From Sinosporangium album (GTDB lineage Bacteria; Actinomycetota; Actinomycetes; Streptosporangiales; Streptosporangiaceae), in contig NZ_FNCN01000023.1 in NCBI RefSeq assembly GCF_900100605.1, positions 36,402-100,401 on the forward strand: DNA of 64,000 nucleotides, in the 5' to 3' direction. Each line of letters starts with the position of its first letter. Position 1 is the stretch's first letter. Below the pieces are notes generated by a model. That model was not told where the DNA came from and did not search any database. It saw nothing but the letters and a program-made list of their open reading frames with translations. The position numbers and the translations under genes are program-made. Positions 44,801 through 54,298 of this stretch are shown in pieces.

Positions 44801-45370
44801 ATGCGGTCTTTGGTGTGGATGAAGGAGGCAGGGGCGGAATACGCGGACGTGGAGCTCATCGAGGGGCTGTCGGCCACAGGGGTGGCCATCGGCGCCGAGC
44901 CCATGCCGTACCGCCTGGAGTACTCACTGCGCACCTTTCCCGATCTCACGACGGAGGCGCTCACGGCCTGGTCGTCCGGTGAGGGCTGGTGGCGTTCGCT
45001 GGAGTTGCGCCGGTCGGCGGACGGCCGGTGGTCGTGTGAGGCCCAGGCGGACGGGGAGCTTGAGGAGCCGCTCCCCGGCGGCGAGCCCCGGCGTTTCGCC
45101 GACGCCCTCGACTGTGATCTCGGTCTCTCGCCGCTCACCAACACCATGCCTGTGCTCCGCCACCACCTCCTGAAGGTTCCGGGGAGGGTCGACTTCGTCA
45201 TGGCCTGGGTGAGCATGCCGTACCTGTCGGTTGTACGGGACGAACAGCGCTATACCCACGTCCGACCGGGGCATGTGCGCTACGAGAGCGAAGGCTTCGA
45301 GGCCGAGCTCTCTTTCAGCTCGGATGGGTTCGTTGCTGACTACCCAGGTTTGGCGAGGTGCGTCCCTTGA
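44801..45370 (+). CDS. Putative glycolipid-binding protein (PF06475-like)
   Basis: 189 aa with GGAGGCGGAC directly before the ATG. The sequence shows VELIEGLSATGVAIGAEPMP, YRLEYSLRTFPDLTTEAL and DLGLSPLTNTMPVLRHHL, the pattern of a conserved family thought to bind glycolipids. No signal peptide or membrane segment is seen. Assignment is from memory of the family and its function is uncertain. Confidence 0.75.
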   Translation: MRSLVWMKEAGAEYADVELIEGLSATGVAIGAEPMPYRLEYSLRTFPDLTTEALTAWSSGEGWWRSLELRRSADGRWSCEAQADGELEEPLPGGEPRRFADALDCDLGLSPLTNTMPVLRHHLLKVPGRVDFVMAWVSMPYLSVVRDEQRYTHVRPGHVRYESEGFEAELSFSSDGFVADYPGLARCVP

Positions 45371-45435
45371 GCGAGAGGGCCCACTAGGGTGAGGTAACGG
45401 ATACCAACCGGAGACCTCGCAGGTTGTTAGGTGTT

Positions 45436-46656
45436 ATGCCAGCGTCGTACGGTTTTACTGTGACTACGCCGCTGCCCGCTGACCCCGAACCGAGGCGGCG
45501 GGACTATGTGATCATTTCGGTTGACGATCACCTGATCGAGCCTCCGGACATGTTCACCGATCGCCTGCCCGAAAAGTATGTTGACCTGGCCCCAAAGGTC
45601 GTCGAAACCGAGTCCGGGCATCAGGTGTGGCGATACGGCGGAGCGACCTACTCGTGCGCCGGGCTCGACGTCGGCGCGGGACTCCCCAGCGAACAACGCA
45701 CGCTCGACCCGGTGCGCTTCGAGGACATGCGCCAAGGCTGCTACGACATCGAGGCCCGGATCGAGGACATGGACCGGGCCGGCGTCTGGGCCTCACTCTG
45801 CTTCCCCGGCATGCTCGCCGGGCAGGCCGGGATGCTCTTCTCCAAGACGCGCGACCAGGATCTCGGCCTTGCTGTACTTAAAGCCTGGAACGACTGGCAT
45901 GTCGATGTCTGGGCGGGCACCTACCCCGAGCGCATCATCGCCCTGCAGCTCCCCTGGCTCTCGGACCCGGACATAGCCGCCAAGGAGATCCGGGAGAACG
46001 CCTCACGGGGCTTCAAGGCCGTACTGTTCCCCGAGTTTCCGTCACGGCTGCGTCTGCCGTCCATTCATACGAATTACTGGGACCCGTTCTTCGACGCCTG
46101 CGAGGAGACCGGCACCGTCGTCTGCCTCCACGCCGGCGCCGCCTCATGGGCCCCCGTTCCCTCGCCCGACACCCCCATCGAGGCGATCACGACGCTCATC
46201 CCCGCCAGCGCCATGTTCGCCTGCGCCGACTGGCTCTGGTCAGGCGTGCCGCTGCGGTTCCCGAACCTGCGCATCCTCATCGTCGAAGGCGGCGTCGGCT
46301 GGCTCCCCATGCTCGCCGAACGGGCGGACCACGCCCTCGACCACCCCGTGGCCCAGGAGACCTCCTGGGAGGGTGGGCTGAAGCCCAGCGAGGTGCTGCG
46401 CCGCAACTTCTACTTCGGGACGCTCAACGACCACGCGCTCTCCGGCGTGCGTCTCGCCGTCGGCCTGGAGCGGGTCCTGCTGGAAAGCGGCTACCCGCAC
46501 TCCGACTCCACCTGGCCCGACACGCAGCGCTCCATCGCCCGCAATCTCGGCACTCTCCCACCCGCCGACATCGCCCGCGTCGCGTACGGCAACGCCGCCC
46601 GGCTCTTCGGCCACCCCCTGCCCTCGCGGGCGTGGCTCCGGATGGAGCAGATCTGA
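45436..46656 (+). CDS. Amidohydrolase (ACMSD-like metal-dependent hydrolase)
   Basis: About 406 aa from the ATG at 45436; a TTG at 45424 is an alternative. The metal site is suggested by VDDHLIEPP near the N-terminus, VCLHAG in the middle and LLESGYPHSDSTWPD near the C-terminus, as in amidohydrolase family 2 enzymes related to ACMSD. Such enzymes decarboxylate or hydrolyse small aromatic acids. The typical DxH start is replaced by VDDHLIEPP, as in many actinobacterial members. Substrate unknown. Confidence 0.85.
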   Translation: MPASYGFTVTTPLPADPEPRRRDYVIISVDDHLIEPPDMFTDRLPEKYVDLAPKVVETESGHQVWRYGGATYSCAGLDVGAGLPSEQRTLDPVRFEDMRQGCYDIEARIEDMDRAGVWASLCFPGMLAGQAGMLFSKTRDQDLGLAVLKAWNDWHVDVWAGTYPERIIALQLPWLSDPDIAAKEIRENASRGFKAVLFPEFPSRLRLPSIHTNYWDPFFDACEETGTVVCLHAGAASWAPVPSPDTPIEAITTLIPASAMFACADWLWSGVPLRFPNLRILIVEGGVGWLPMLAERADHALDHPVAQETSWEGGLKPSEVLRRNFYFGTLNDHALSGVRLAVGLERVLLESGYPHSDSTWPDTQRSIARNLGTLPPADIARVAYGNAARLFGHPLPSRAWLRMEQI

Positions 46657-46705
46657 CCACGGCTCAAGGCCGCCGACGACGCCGCCGACAACGAGGTTGG
46701 CGGCT

Positions 46706-47128
46706 TTAGTCCCGTGCCCCCGGGTAGGGCGTGCCCGGGCCAGAGCTCCCCGGGTAAGCGCTCCCCGGGTAGGGGGTCTCCATGCGCGGGGCTCCCGGGT
46801 AAGGGGCCTGGGCCTGCTGCTCCCACTGCACGTAGCGCCCGCTCTCGCCGAGGAGCGATCCGGCAAGCCACAGGAAAAGACCGAAGTCATCGGCGACCCC
46901 GACAAGTGCCAGGAAGTCGGGGATCAGGTCGATCGGGGAGATGATGTAGAGCACGCCGAGGGCCATCATTGCGAGTCTGCCTCGGCCCATGTGCGGATAC
47001 CGGCCCTGGGCCACGCCCTTGACCAGTCGTGGAAGCGCCCGGATACGCGCACCGATCGGGGGGGACCCCGGCTTGTTCACATCGCGGTATGCGCGCCAGA
47101 CCGCTGCGGCGCGACCTGTCTTCGCCAT
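46706..47128 (-). CDS. DUF1232 (YkvA-like) small membrane protein
   Basis: 140 aa from the ATG at 47128 with GAGAGG upstream; the longer frame from 47197 has no signal. The DUF1232 hallmark YIISPIDLIPDFL with flanking hydrophobic segments is clear. The tail is a Pro/Gly/Tyr-rich set of PYPG units (PYPGAP, PYPGSAYPGS, TPYPGARD). Function unknown. Confidence 0.85.
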   Translation of the reverse strand: MAKTGRAAAVWRAYRDVNKPGSPPIGARIRALPRLVKGVAQGRYPHMGRGRLAMMALGVLYIISPIDLIPDFLALVGVADDFGLFLWLAGSLLGESGRYVQWEQQAQAPYPGAPRMETPYPGSAYPGSSGPGTPYPGARD

Positions 47129-47448
47129 CACGGCACCTCTCTGCCACGTCCGGTCGACTGAAACCCAGTCCAAGTGCGATCTACCCGGCCGTTGCAATCT
47201 CTCAACGCGCGAGGTGTCGGTTTTGGTTCCACACGCCCGGCTTGCACCGCCCGGCGTGGGCGCGTGGCACCTGGTCCGACATATTGGTCATTTACCGTAA
47301 AGACATGTTTATCCACCGGCCCGGCATCTCCCCATATGACGTCTCCGCAAAGCGGCATTCCTCTATACGACAAGCGCTACCTGAGTGTTTCCTCTCGCAT
47401 TCTGAAGATGCCCCCGATGGCCATATGTAACGTGCTATTACTCTTCGC
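47129..47448. other. Divergent promoter region
   Basis: About 320 bp between the DUF1232 gene and the proline-rich surface protein gene. It contains the palindrome TTTAC-C-GTAAA (47291-47301). Low-G/C DNA near 47280-47440 likely holds the promoter of the downstream gene. Confidence 0.4.
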
Positions 47449-49371
47449 ATGACGCGGCGCAAGGGGTTGCTGGGCGCGGTGGTGCTGACAGGGAGCCTCG
47501 CGGCCCCCATGCTCACCGGAGTCATCAACGCGGCGCACGCCTTCGGCGGTCCGCCCCCCAGCGACATACCTCACATTCCCCAAAACTGTCTTCCATCAGG
47601 CACTTCACCGGTGCCTTTCAGCCATACCCCTTCCCCCTCGTACGGCACAGCCCGCGGCGCGGCTCCCCCCGAATCCCGGGACGTCGCCCTCCGGCCTCCC
47701 GGCGTGCTTCCCATGGTGCTTTCCCCGCAATTGATAAGCGGTCTCGCCGGGGCGCCGGAGGATTCGACGGGCCATTCGGAGCGGGCAAGGTTTGCCCGCG
47801 CCACCGAGGAAAGCCGGATTTCTCCACCTATTTCAGGAAATGTCTGCGATCGCCGTTACGGGCTTCCGGGCGACGCGGCCACCGGCTCCGCCGTACGCCG
47901 GAGCCCGGCGGAACCCCCCGCTTCCGCCACCTCTCCGATCCCCTCCCTGGCGGAGTCGCCCGATCCCGACGCGGTCGCCGTACCCGAAGAGCCGCCGACC
48001 ACGGCCACCCTGCGATCCGTGATCCCGGCGAACTTCCCCGCCGCGGCCCCACTCACCCCGAGCGACCCGTCGCTCGACGCCGCACACCACTCCCGGGCCG
48101 CGCCGCCGACCGCGATCACACCTCCCGACCCCGGCGAACCCCCCACAGATCCGGCTCCCCTTGCGAATGACCCGGCCACCCCGGCCACCCCGAACGGCCC
48201 CGACACACCCCCGGCCGGCCCAGCCGACCCCACCGGCAAGCGCGACGCGCCCCCCAGTCGGCCCAACGACACTCGGCCCAGCACGGCCCACCAAGCCGAC
48301 AGCCCTAACAACAAGGACATTCGGACAGGCCAGGCCGACTCCCCCCACAAGGGCGACCTCCGGTACGGCACAGCCGACCAACCTCCCACCGCCGCCCTCC
48401 GCCGGGCAAGCCAGGTCGACACCATCGACAAACGAGACACGCAGCCCAGCCGGTCCGATAACCGTGCCGCTGCCCCAGCCCAGCAGGCCGACTCCCCCAA
48501 CCGGTTCAACAGGACCTACCAAGCTCACTCGCCCAATGACGGGACTCCCCGCATAGACCGGGCAGACCAGCCCTCCGCCGCCCAGGCCGGCTCCCCCGGC
48601 GGAGACCGCGCCCGGAATGGCGGGGATGGCAGCCGGATGGGGCAGTCCCCTGCCGACGGCACGCCGCGTGTGCCGGTGCTCGGCGACCTGGCCGGGCAGC
48701 TTGTGCAGGCGGTGAAGGACGCCAAGGCGAATGTGCCGACCTTGGCTCACCAACCGAACAAACCACATCACCATCACCCGCATTGGCCGTGGCCGAAGCC
48801 GTCCTCGACGCCCGAGCCGACACCCACACCCACCCCTACGCCCGAGCCGACACCCACACCAACACCCACACCCACACCCGAGCCGACACCCACGCCGACG
48901 CCAACGCCGACACCCACCCCGACGCCCTCGGTCACCCCGACGCAGGAGCCTGTCCGGCGGGCGGAACTGCCGATCGCGGTGGCTCCGCTCGTACCGCTTC
49001 CGCCGGACCCACCGCCGCCTCCGGACATCCCGGATCCGCCCGAGCCGCCCGCTCCGCCGGCGCCGCCGCCTCCTCCGCGGATGCCTGATCCGCCGCGGAT
49101 CGCGCCGCCGCCCGTGCCGCGCCCTGCGCCGCCGGCACCTGTCGCTCCCCCGAGGGTGAAGGCTCCCCCTCAACCGAAGCCGACTCCCACGCAGGCCCCG
49201 ACGCCGACGCCGCGGCCCTACCGCGCGATGGACGGCAACGTGGTGCTGGACCGATTCAAGGAACGCCGGAAAGGCACGGACCGCACCACCGTCGTGGTCG
49301 TCTTCACCGGCACAGTAGTCGCCCTCACCGTGTCCGCCTTCGCCGCTAGAGGCCCTATCGGCAGACCCTGA
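47449..49371 (+). CDS. Proline/threonine-rich surface protein
   Basis: 640 aa. A signal peptide (VVLTGSLAAPMLTGVINAAH) is followed by about 580 residues of Pro/Thr/Ala/Ser-rich sequence with long runs of (PT)n, as TPTPTPTPEPTPTPTPTP, and PPPPP-rich blocks. A C-terminal hydrophobic segment (VVVVFTGTVVALTVSAFAA) with RGPIGRP after it anchors it in the membrane. It is probably a wall-spanning stalk. There is no LPXTG sortase motif and no recognisable folded domain. Third-position G/C stays high, so it is native in style. Confidence 0.7.
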   Translation: MTRRKGLLGAVVLTGSLAAPMLTGVINAAHAFGGPPPSDIPHIPQNCLPSGTSPVPFSHTPSPSYGTARGAAPPESRDVALRPPGVLPMVLSPQLISGLAGAPEDSTGHSERARFARATEESRISPPISGNVCDRRYGLPGDAATGSAVRRSPAEPPASATSPIPSLAESPDPDAVAVPEEPPTTATLRSVIPANFPAAAPLTPSDPSLDAAHHSRAAPPTAITPPDPGEPPTDPAPLANDPATPATPNGPDTPPAGPADPTGKRDAPPSRPNDTRPSTAHQADSPNNKDIRTGQADSPHKGDLRYGTADQPPTAALRRASQVDTIDKRDTQPSRSDNRAAAPAQQADSPNRFNRTYQAHSPNDGTPRIDRADQPSAAQAGSPGGDRARNGGDGSRMGQSPADGTPRVPVLGDLAGQLVQAVKDAKANVPTLAHQPNKPHHHHPHWPWPKPSSTPEPTPTPTPTPEPTPTPTPTPTPEPTPTPTPTPTPTPTPSVTPTQEPVRRAELPIAVAPLVPLPPDPPPPPDIPDPPEPPAPPAPPPPPRMPDPPRIAPPPVPRPAPPAPVAPPRVKAPPQPKPTPTQAPTPTPRPYRAMDGNVVLDRFKERRKGTDRTTVVVVFTGTVVALTVSAFAARGPIGRP

Positions 49372-49403
49372 TACGGGAAGACACCACCGCATACATGCGA
49401 AAA

Positions 49404-49435
49404 CGGCTGCCCGGTCCGATCGGACCGGGCAGCCG
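49404..49435. terminator. Perfect palindromic terminator
   Basis: CGGCTGCCCGGTCCGA and its exact complement meet with no spacer (effective loop GATC). It lies between the stops of two convergent genes (49371 and 49449) and serves both. Confidence 0.85.
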
Positions 49436-49448
49436 CCTGTGATTTACG

Positions 49449-50216
49449 TCACGGATTAATTTTCACCGGGAATTGCGAGTCGATCCGGCTGTATTGCTCC
49501 ATCGCCTCCTGGAAGGCGGTGGGCTCGACCGCGCTGGCACCGCTGTAGGGGTGGCTGATCAGCTGGATGAAGACAACGCCGAAGAGCACCACGACTATTC
49601 TGACGACGTCGCCGATAATCGACGCGATCGTGGGCCTGGCGCCGTTGAACCACGGCAGGGCGATGACGAACATCCCCGACACCAGCATCGCCACGAAGAA
49701 GATGCTCTCCAGATGGGTGCTCGCGTCGTCGGCACGGATCACTCGGGCGTGGCTGACTTCGGAGGCTCGCGCAAGGGCGTCCTGGTGGCGGTTGCGCGCG
49801 ATCTCGTCGGTGGGGTTGACCTTGAGCAGAGACGCGCGTAGGTGCTCAAGGGTTGCGCCGGGCACCGGCGAGAGCTTGTCCTCGGCCATGAGCGGCCAGT
49901 CGAGGGTGATGCTCTGCGTGGTGTACTGCTTGATCTGGTCGCGGATGTCCCCGGTTTCCGGAACGGGGGCGATCGACCAGTAGAGCTCGGTCAGGGTTTC
50001 GGCCTCGGCGGACGCGTCGGTGTCGGCCGCGGTGATGGCGTCGCGGCACAGGACGGCGGCGTATGCGAGGACGAGAAGATAGACGGCAAGCGCCAGGTTG
50101 GCGGCAAAGTCAAGGGCGACAGAGCCGTTTTCATCCTTTTCTCGACCTCTGCGTCTGAGGAGCAGAAGCGCGAGCAGGAACACGACCACTGTCACTCCGA
50201 TGATTATTCCTATCAC
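49449..50216 (-). CDS. DUF4239 (bestrophin-like) membrane protein
   Basis: 255 aa from a GTG at 50216, chosen for the strong AGGAGGGG 7 bp upstream. Four hydrophobic segments: at the start (IIIGVTVVVFLLALLLL), about 35-55, and a pair near the C-terminus (FFVAMLVSGMFVIALPWF and IVVVLFGVVFIQLISHPYSG). The helical loop between is soluble. The pattern fits DUF4239 proteins, which resemble bestrophin channels in shape. Function unknown. Confidence 0.75.
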   Translation of the reverse strand: MIGIIIGVTVVVFLLALLLLRRRGREKDENGSVALDFAANLALAVYLLVLAYAAVLCRDAITAADTDASAEAETLTELYWSIAPVPETGDIRDQIKQYTTQSITLDWPLMAEDKLSPVPGATLEHLRASLLKVNPTDEIARNRHQDALARASEVSHARVIRADDASTHLESIFFVAMLVSGMFVIALPWFNGARPTIASIIGDVVRIVVVLFGVVFIQLISHPYSGASAVEPTAFQEAMEQYSRIDSQFPVKINP

Positions 50217-50860
50217 CCTTAGTCCCCTCCTCGGTTCGTCATCACCGAGAGTAAGGGGATCGGCACATCCAGAACGATAGTTCTTCAATCTTTCCCTGGA
50301 ACTCCCAGCTACGGGCAAAAATCGTTATACGATGCCCGGCTCTCCAAACCCTGCGGACACCCCACACCTCCCGCGAAAAGCACCCCCAAATTAACCTTGC
50401 CCACCCTTATCCCGATATTTCGTGACAACGCCCTGTACGGCCCATGCCCCCGTACGGCCCAAGCCCCACCCCTGCCCTCACCTCCGCCTCGCCCCCTTCC
50501 CTCACCCCGGATACAGCCCCCGCCACCTCACATCCGGACGAAGCGCCCTGTAGCCACAAACCAGCCCATAAAGCACATCTCTTATAAAACCTACGACACC
50601 ACGCTATAGCCGTAAAACTAAATGTTTCCCCCCTCGCCGCCGCCTCCGGCCGCCTCCCTCATGAGCACGACCCAGGCAACCGACCCGCCGGCGAACCGAG
50701 GACGCTCAATTAGCGTCCGTCAATAAGCGACGCGCGAGCCAAACCGAAAGCCTCGGTCATCCATACGCACGGTGATGCCCATGCCCCGGTAAAGACTGCT
50801 ACGCGAGAGGGATCATCCCCGCGAAATCGTGGGATTGATCGTCTTGGCGGAAGGGCAACC
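50217..50860. other. Intergenic region with structured leader
   Basis: About 645 bp of divergent space between the DUF4239 and peptidase genes. From about 50690 on it holds several complementary segments forming a likely structured RNA leader. 50420-50640 has low coding character and C-rich stretches. Confidence 0.45.
50695..50850 (+). promoter_or_regulatory. Predicted structured 5' leader of the M15-like peptidase gene
   Basis: CCGAGG (50696-50701) can pair with CCTCGG (50751-50756) around an inner hairpin GGACGCT-CAATT-AGCGTCC (50700-50718). A later hairpin, with complementary arms at 50811-50823 and 50828-50840, ends 20 bp before the GTG. Leaders of this kind control secreted wall hydrolases in actinomycetes, but no known riboswitch consensus, including that of c-di-AMP, was matched. 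This is an inference from base pairing by eye. Confidence 0.35.
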
Positions 50861-51769
50861 GTGAAAAGGGATCATATGTGGACACGTCCCTGCAGTCGGG
50901 GGTCAGTTCGGCTGACGATCGCCGCGCTGTTCGCCATGCAGATTTCGATCATCACCATCGCATCGACCGGCGAGCCCGCTGTCGCGAAGACACCCGCGGG
51001 CTCGCCCCCGAGCAAGGCCAAGGCCAAGAGCAAGGCCAAGGCCAAGACCAAGAGCAAGGCGAAGGGCAAGGCCAGGACAAAGCGAAAACCCGGCGTGAGC
51101 CCGCCGTACCTACCTCGTGCCCATAAGGGTGCAGCGCCCGCAGGGTCGTTGATCAGTCTGACCTACGACCTCGGTGACCTCGTCGAAGTCGCACAGCTCG
51201 ACCTAGAGCACCCCGACGAGTACGCCTACGTGCTTCCCTACGCCAGCGAGGCCGACGTCGTGGCGATAGAAACCGCGAAGAAGGCGGAAAAGGCCGCGAA
51301 GGCCCGTGCCGCACGAAAAGCGACACCCGTGGTGTTGAAGCGGGCGGTCCCGCGTCGAGCGGCGAAGGCTGCGGCCGGGCGGCTGGCGCACAGCGCGGCG
51401 ATGTACAAGCTGAAGCGGGCCGGGCTCGGCTGGCGTTCCTCTCAAGGGTGTACGCATCGGTGGTTGCGGTATTGCACATCGCTTGAGGCCATGCGCACGG
51501 CCACGCTGTCGGAGGCCATCCAACTGAAGAAGCGAAGCGGCTGTCGTGTCGTCGTCACCGGCGGAACCGAGGTGGGGCATGCGCCTGGGCCATACAGTCA
51601 CGGTACGGGCTACAAAATCGACATCGCCCACAATGCCTGCGTCGACCGCTACGTCAAGAAGAAGTTCAAGTATTTCCGCACCCGCGGGGATGGCGCGAAG
51701 CTGTACCGCACCGGAGAGGGCCACGTGTACGCCAACGAGCCGACCCACTGGGACATCCTGGTCTGGTGA
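50861..51769 (+). CDS. Secreted M15/LAS-type peptidase-like protein
   Basis: 302 aa from a GTG at 50861 (GGCGGAAGGG upstream). A signal peptide (about 15-40) is followed by a Lys/Ala-rich linker (KAKAKSKAKAKTKSKAK) and a further charged helix. The C-terminal domain (about 195-302) contains SHGTGYKIDIAH and THWDILVW. In LAS metallopeptidases (VanY, D-Ala-D-Ala carboxypeptidases, phage lysins) such SxH..D..HW elements hold the zinc. Four Cys (GCTHRW, YCTS, SGCRV, NACVD) may form disulfides. It likely trims peptidoglycan. Catalytic assignment is by motif only. Confidence 0.7.
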   Translation: MKRDHMWTRPCSRGSVRLTIAALFAMQISIITIASTGEPAVAKTPAGSPPSKAKAKSKAKAKTKSKAKGKARTKRKPGVSPPYLPRAHKGAAPAGSLISLTYDLGDLVEVAQLDLEHPDEYAYVLPYASEADVVAIETAKKAEKAAKARAARKATPVVLKRAVPRRAAKAAAGRLAHSAAMYKLKRAGLGWRSSQGCTHRWLRYCTSLEAMRTATLSEAIQLKKRSGCRVVVTGGTEVGHAPGPYSHGTGYKIDIAHNACVDRYVKKKFKYFRTRGDGAKLYRTGEGHVYANEPTHWDILVW

Positions 51770-51776
51770 CAGCGAA

Positions 51777-51805
51777 GCGCCGCCGCCCACGGGGGGCGGC
51801 GGCGC
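51777..51805. terminator. Bidirectional terminator hairpin
   Basis: GCGCCGCCGCCC pairs with GGGCGGCGGCGC over a 5-nt loop. It lies 8 bp past the peptidase stop and 16 bp before the stop of the convergent asd gene. Confidence 0.8.
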
Positions 51806-51820
51806 CGGGCCTGAAACGGG

Positions 51821-52879
51821 TCAGCCGGTGAACTCGACCGCGACCAGCTCGGCGATCTCCGCGGTGTTGAGGGCGGCACCCTTGCGCAGGTTGTCGCCGC
51901 ACACGAAGAGGTCGAGCGTGTTGGGGAAGTCGAGAGCCTGCCGGATCCGCCCGACGTAGGTCGGGTCGGTGCCGACGACGTCGGCCGGCGTCGGGAAGAC
52001 GCCCTCGGCCGGGTCGTCGAGGAGGACGACCGTAGGCGCGGCCTCCAGGATGGCCCGGGCGGCCTCGACGGTGACGGCGCCCTCGAAGGTCGCGTGGACG
52101 GCCAGCGAGTGGGTCGTGATGACGGGGACCCGCACGCAGGTGGCCGACACCTTCAAGTCGGGAATGCCGAGGATCTTGCGGGACTCGTCGCGCACCTTGA
52201 GCTCTTCGGAGGCCCAGCCGTCCTGCTTGAGCGAGCCGGCCCACGGCACGACGTTGAACGCGATGGGCGCCGGGAACGGCGACTCGGAAAGGTCGGGCAC
52301 GGCCTTGCGCACGTCACCGGCGACGGTGCCGATCGTACGGTCACCCGCGAGGGCCTGGACCTCGTCGTAGAGCCGGTCGCTGCCGACGACGCCCGCCCCG
52401 GACACGGCCTGGTAGGAGGCCACGACAAGCTCGCGCAGGCCGTATTCGCGGTGGAGAGCTCCCATCGCGGCCATCATCGAGAGGGTCGTGCAGTTGGGGT
52501 TGGAGATGATGCCCTTGGGGCGGTTGCGCACCTGCTCGGGGTTGCACTCGGGCACCACGAGCGGAACGTCGGGATCCATCCGGAAGGCTCCGGAGTTGTC
52601 GACGGCGACGGCGCCCCGGGACACCGCGATGGGCGCCCACTCGGCCGACACCTCGTCGGGGACGTCGAACATCGCGACGTCGACCCCGTCGAAGGCCTCG
52701 GGCGACAGGGCCTGCACGACCACGTCCTCGCCGCGGACCCGAAGGACCTTGCCCGCCGACCGCGGTGAGGCGATCAGGCGGATCTCACCCCAGACGTCGG
52801 GCCGGTTGGTCAGGATGTCGAGCATGACGGTGCCGACCGCACCGGTTGCTCCGACGACCGCCAGGGTGGGCTTGCTCAT
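51821..52879 (-). CDS. asd: Aspartate-semialdehyde dehydrogenase
   Basis: 352 aa. The NADP loop is GATGAVG near the N-terminus, the catalytic Cys is in ISNPNCTT, and the substrate-binding [15 protein letters not shown] is present. It reduces aspartyl phosphate to aspartate semialdehyde, the branch point to lysine/diaminopimelate, methionine and threonine. It overlaps the end of the aspartokinase gene by 4 bp, so the two are co-translated. Confidence 0.97.
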   Translation of the reverse strand: MSKPTLAVVGATGAVGTVMLDILTNRPDVWGEIRLIASPRSAGKVLRVRGEDVVVQALSPEAFDGVDVAMFDVPDEVSAEWAPIAVSRGAVAVDNSGAFRMDPDVPLVVPECNPEQVRNRPKGIISNPNCTTLSMMAAMGALHREYGLRELVVASYQAVSGAGVVGSDRLYDEVQALAGDRTIGTVAGDVRKAVPDLSESPFPAPIAFNVVPWAGSLKQDGWASEELKVRDESRKILGIPDLKVSATCVRVPVITTHSLAVHATFEGAVTVEAARAILEAAPTVVLLDDPAEGVFPTPADVVGTDPTYVGRIRQALDFPNTLDLFVCGDNLRKGAALNTAEIAELVAVEFTG

Positions 52880-53397
52880 CGTCCAGTACCTCCGTAAACC
52901 ACTGCCTCGACCTGGTCGGCGTCGAGGTCGAACGCCCGGTGCGCGGCGGTGACCGCGGTATCGACCTCGTCTTGTCCCACGATGACCGAAATACGGATCT
53001 CCGAGGTGGAGATCATCTCGATGTTGACCCCCGCGTCGGCGAGCGCCGCGAAGAACTTGGCCGTCACACCGGGGTGCGACCGCATGCCGGCACCGATCAG
53101 CGACACCTTGCCGATCTGGTCGTCGAAGAGCAGCGACTCGAAGCCGACGCGGTCTTGGATCTTCTTCAGCGAGGTCAGCGCGGCCGACCCGTCGGTCACC
53201 GGGAGGGTGAAGGAGATGTCGGTGCGTCCAGTGGCGGCGGCGGAGACGTTCTGCACGATCATGTCGATGTTGACACCGGCCTCGGCCAGTGTTTTGAAGA
53301 TCGCGGCAGCCTCTCCGACCTTGTCGGGGACCCCGACAACAGTGATCTTGGCTTCGCTCCTGTCGTGGGCGACACCGGAGATGATGGGCTGCTCCAT
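52876..53397 (-). CDS. Possible aspartokinase beta subunit from an internal start
   Basis: 173 aa in the same frame as lysC. An in-frame ATG at 53397 ([15 protein letters not shown]) has GAAGG 7 bp upstream and begins exactly at the ACT-domain part. Alpha2-beta2 aspartokinases in Bacillus and Corynebacterium use such internal starts. Supported by position and ribosome site only. Confidence 0.45.
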   Translation of the reverse strand: MEQPIISGVAHDRSEAKITVVGVPDKVGEAAAIFKTLAEAGVNIDMIVQNVSAAATGRTDISFTLPVTDGSAALTSLKKIQDRVGFESLLFDDQIGKVSLIGAGMRSHPGVTAKFFAALADAGVNIEMISTSEIRISVIVGQDEVDTAVTAAHRAFDLDADQVEAVVYGGTGR

Positions 53398-54165
53398 CTC
53401 GATTCCTTCGCTGTTTTCGTCACGTGTCGCGGCGCCGGAGACCACCCACGTGCCTTCCTTGTGGCTGAACGAGCTTCTGACGTGAATCGGCAGGTTGAAC
53501 CTGCGCGCGTATTCGACGCAGCGCAGGTGAAGGATCTTCGCGCCGCAGGCCGCCATCTCCAGCGTCTCCTCGTAGGAGATCCGCGGAATCTTCCTGGCGG
53601 TCGGCACGATGCGCGGGTCGGCGGTGAAGATGCCGTCCACGTCGGTGTAGATCTCACAGACGTCGGCGTTGAGGGCGGCGGCCAGCGCGACGGCCGTGGT
53701 GTCGGACCCGCCCCGACCGAGCGTGGTGATGTCCTTGGTGTCCTGGGACACCCCCTGGAAACCCGCCACGATCGCGATCTGGCCGTTGTCGACAGCCCCC
53801 TGGATGCGCCCGGGGGTGACGTCGATGATGCGGGCGCGGCCGTGGCTGGAGTCGGTGATCACACCGGCCTGGGAGCCGGTGAACGAGCGCGCCTCGTGGC
53901 CGAGGTTGGCGATCGCCATCGCGAGCAGCGCCATTGAGATGCGCTCACCCGAGGTCAGCAGCATGTCGAGCTCGCGCCCCGGCGGCAATGGAGACACCTG
54001 CTGCGCGAGGTCGAGCAGCTCGTCGGTCGTGTCACCCATGGCTGAAACGACCACGACGACGTCGTTGCCGGCTTTTTTCGTCGTGACAATCCGCTGCGCG
54101 ACCCGCTTGATGCTGGTCGCGTCGGCGACGGACGAACCACCGTATTTCTGCACAACGAGCGCCAC
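52876..54165 (-). CDS. lysC: Aspartokinase
   Basis: 429 aa from a GTG at 54165 with GGGGAGA 8 bp upstream. The kinase part starts with [20 protein letters not shown] and includes [20 protein letters not shown]. Two ACT domains fill the C-terminal about 170 residues and bind amino-acid effectors, usually lysine and threonine. It phosphorylates aspartate as the first step of the pathway shared with asd. An internal ATG at 53397 could yield a separate regulatory beta subunit. Confidence 0.96.
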   Translation of the reverse strand: MALVVQKYGGSSVADATSIKRVAQRIVTTKKAGNDVVVVVSAMGDTTDELLDLAQQVSPLPPGRELDMLLTSGERISMALLAMAIANLGHEARSFTGSQAGVITDSSHGRARIIDVTPGRIQGAVDNGQIAIVAGFQGVSQDTKDITTLGRGGSDTTAVALAAALNADVCEIYTDVDGIFTADPRIVPTARKIPRISYEETLEMAACGAKILHLRCVEYARRFNLPIHVRSSFSHKEGTWVVSGAATRDENSEGIEMEQPIISGVAHDRSEAKITVVGVPDKVGEAAAIFKTLAEAGVNIDMIVQNVSAAATGRTDISFTLPVTDGSAALTSLKKIQDRVGFESLLFDDQIGKVSLIGAGMRSHPGVTAKFFAALADAGVNIEMISTSEIRISVIVGQDEVDTAVTAAHRAFDLDADQVEAVVYGGTGR

Positions 54166-54298
54166 GAGATTGTCTCCCCACTCAGAGATGTGGAGCCCAC
54201 AGTCTAGTGGCGCTCGTTTATGACCCCTCTGGGGATACCAGCATGTGGACATCGGCGTACTACCAGGCGGTACATCCAGGCGACCGCCCCGCCCCGTG

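Noticed and set aside
50690..50860. c-di-AMP (ydaO-type) riboswitch
   Set aside because: The conserved blocks of that class could not be found in the leader; only generic hairpins are supported.
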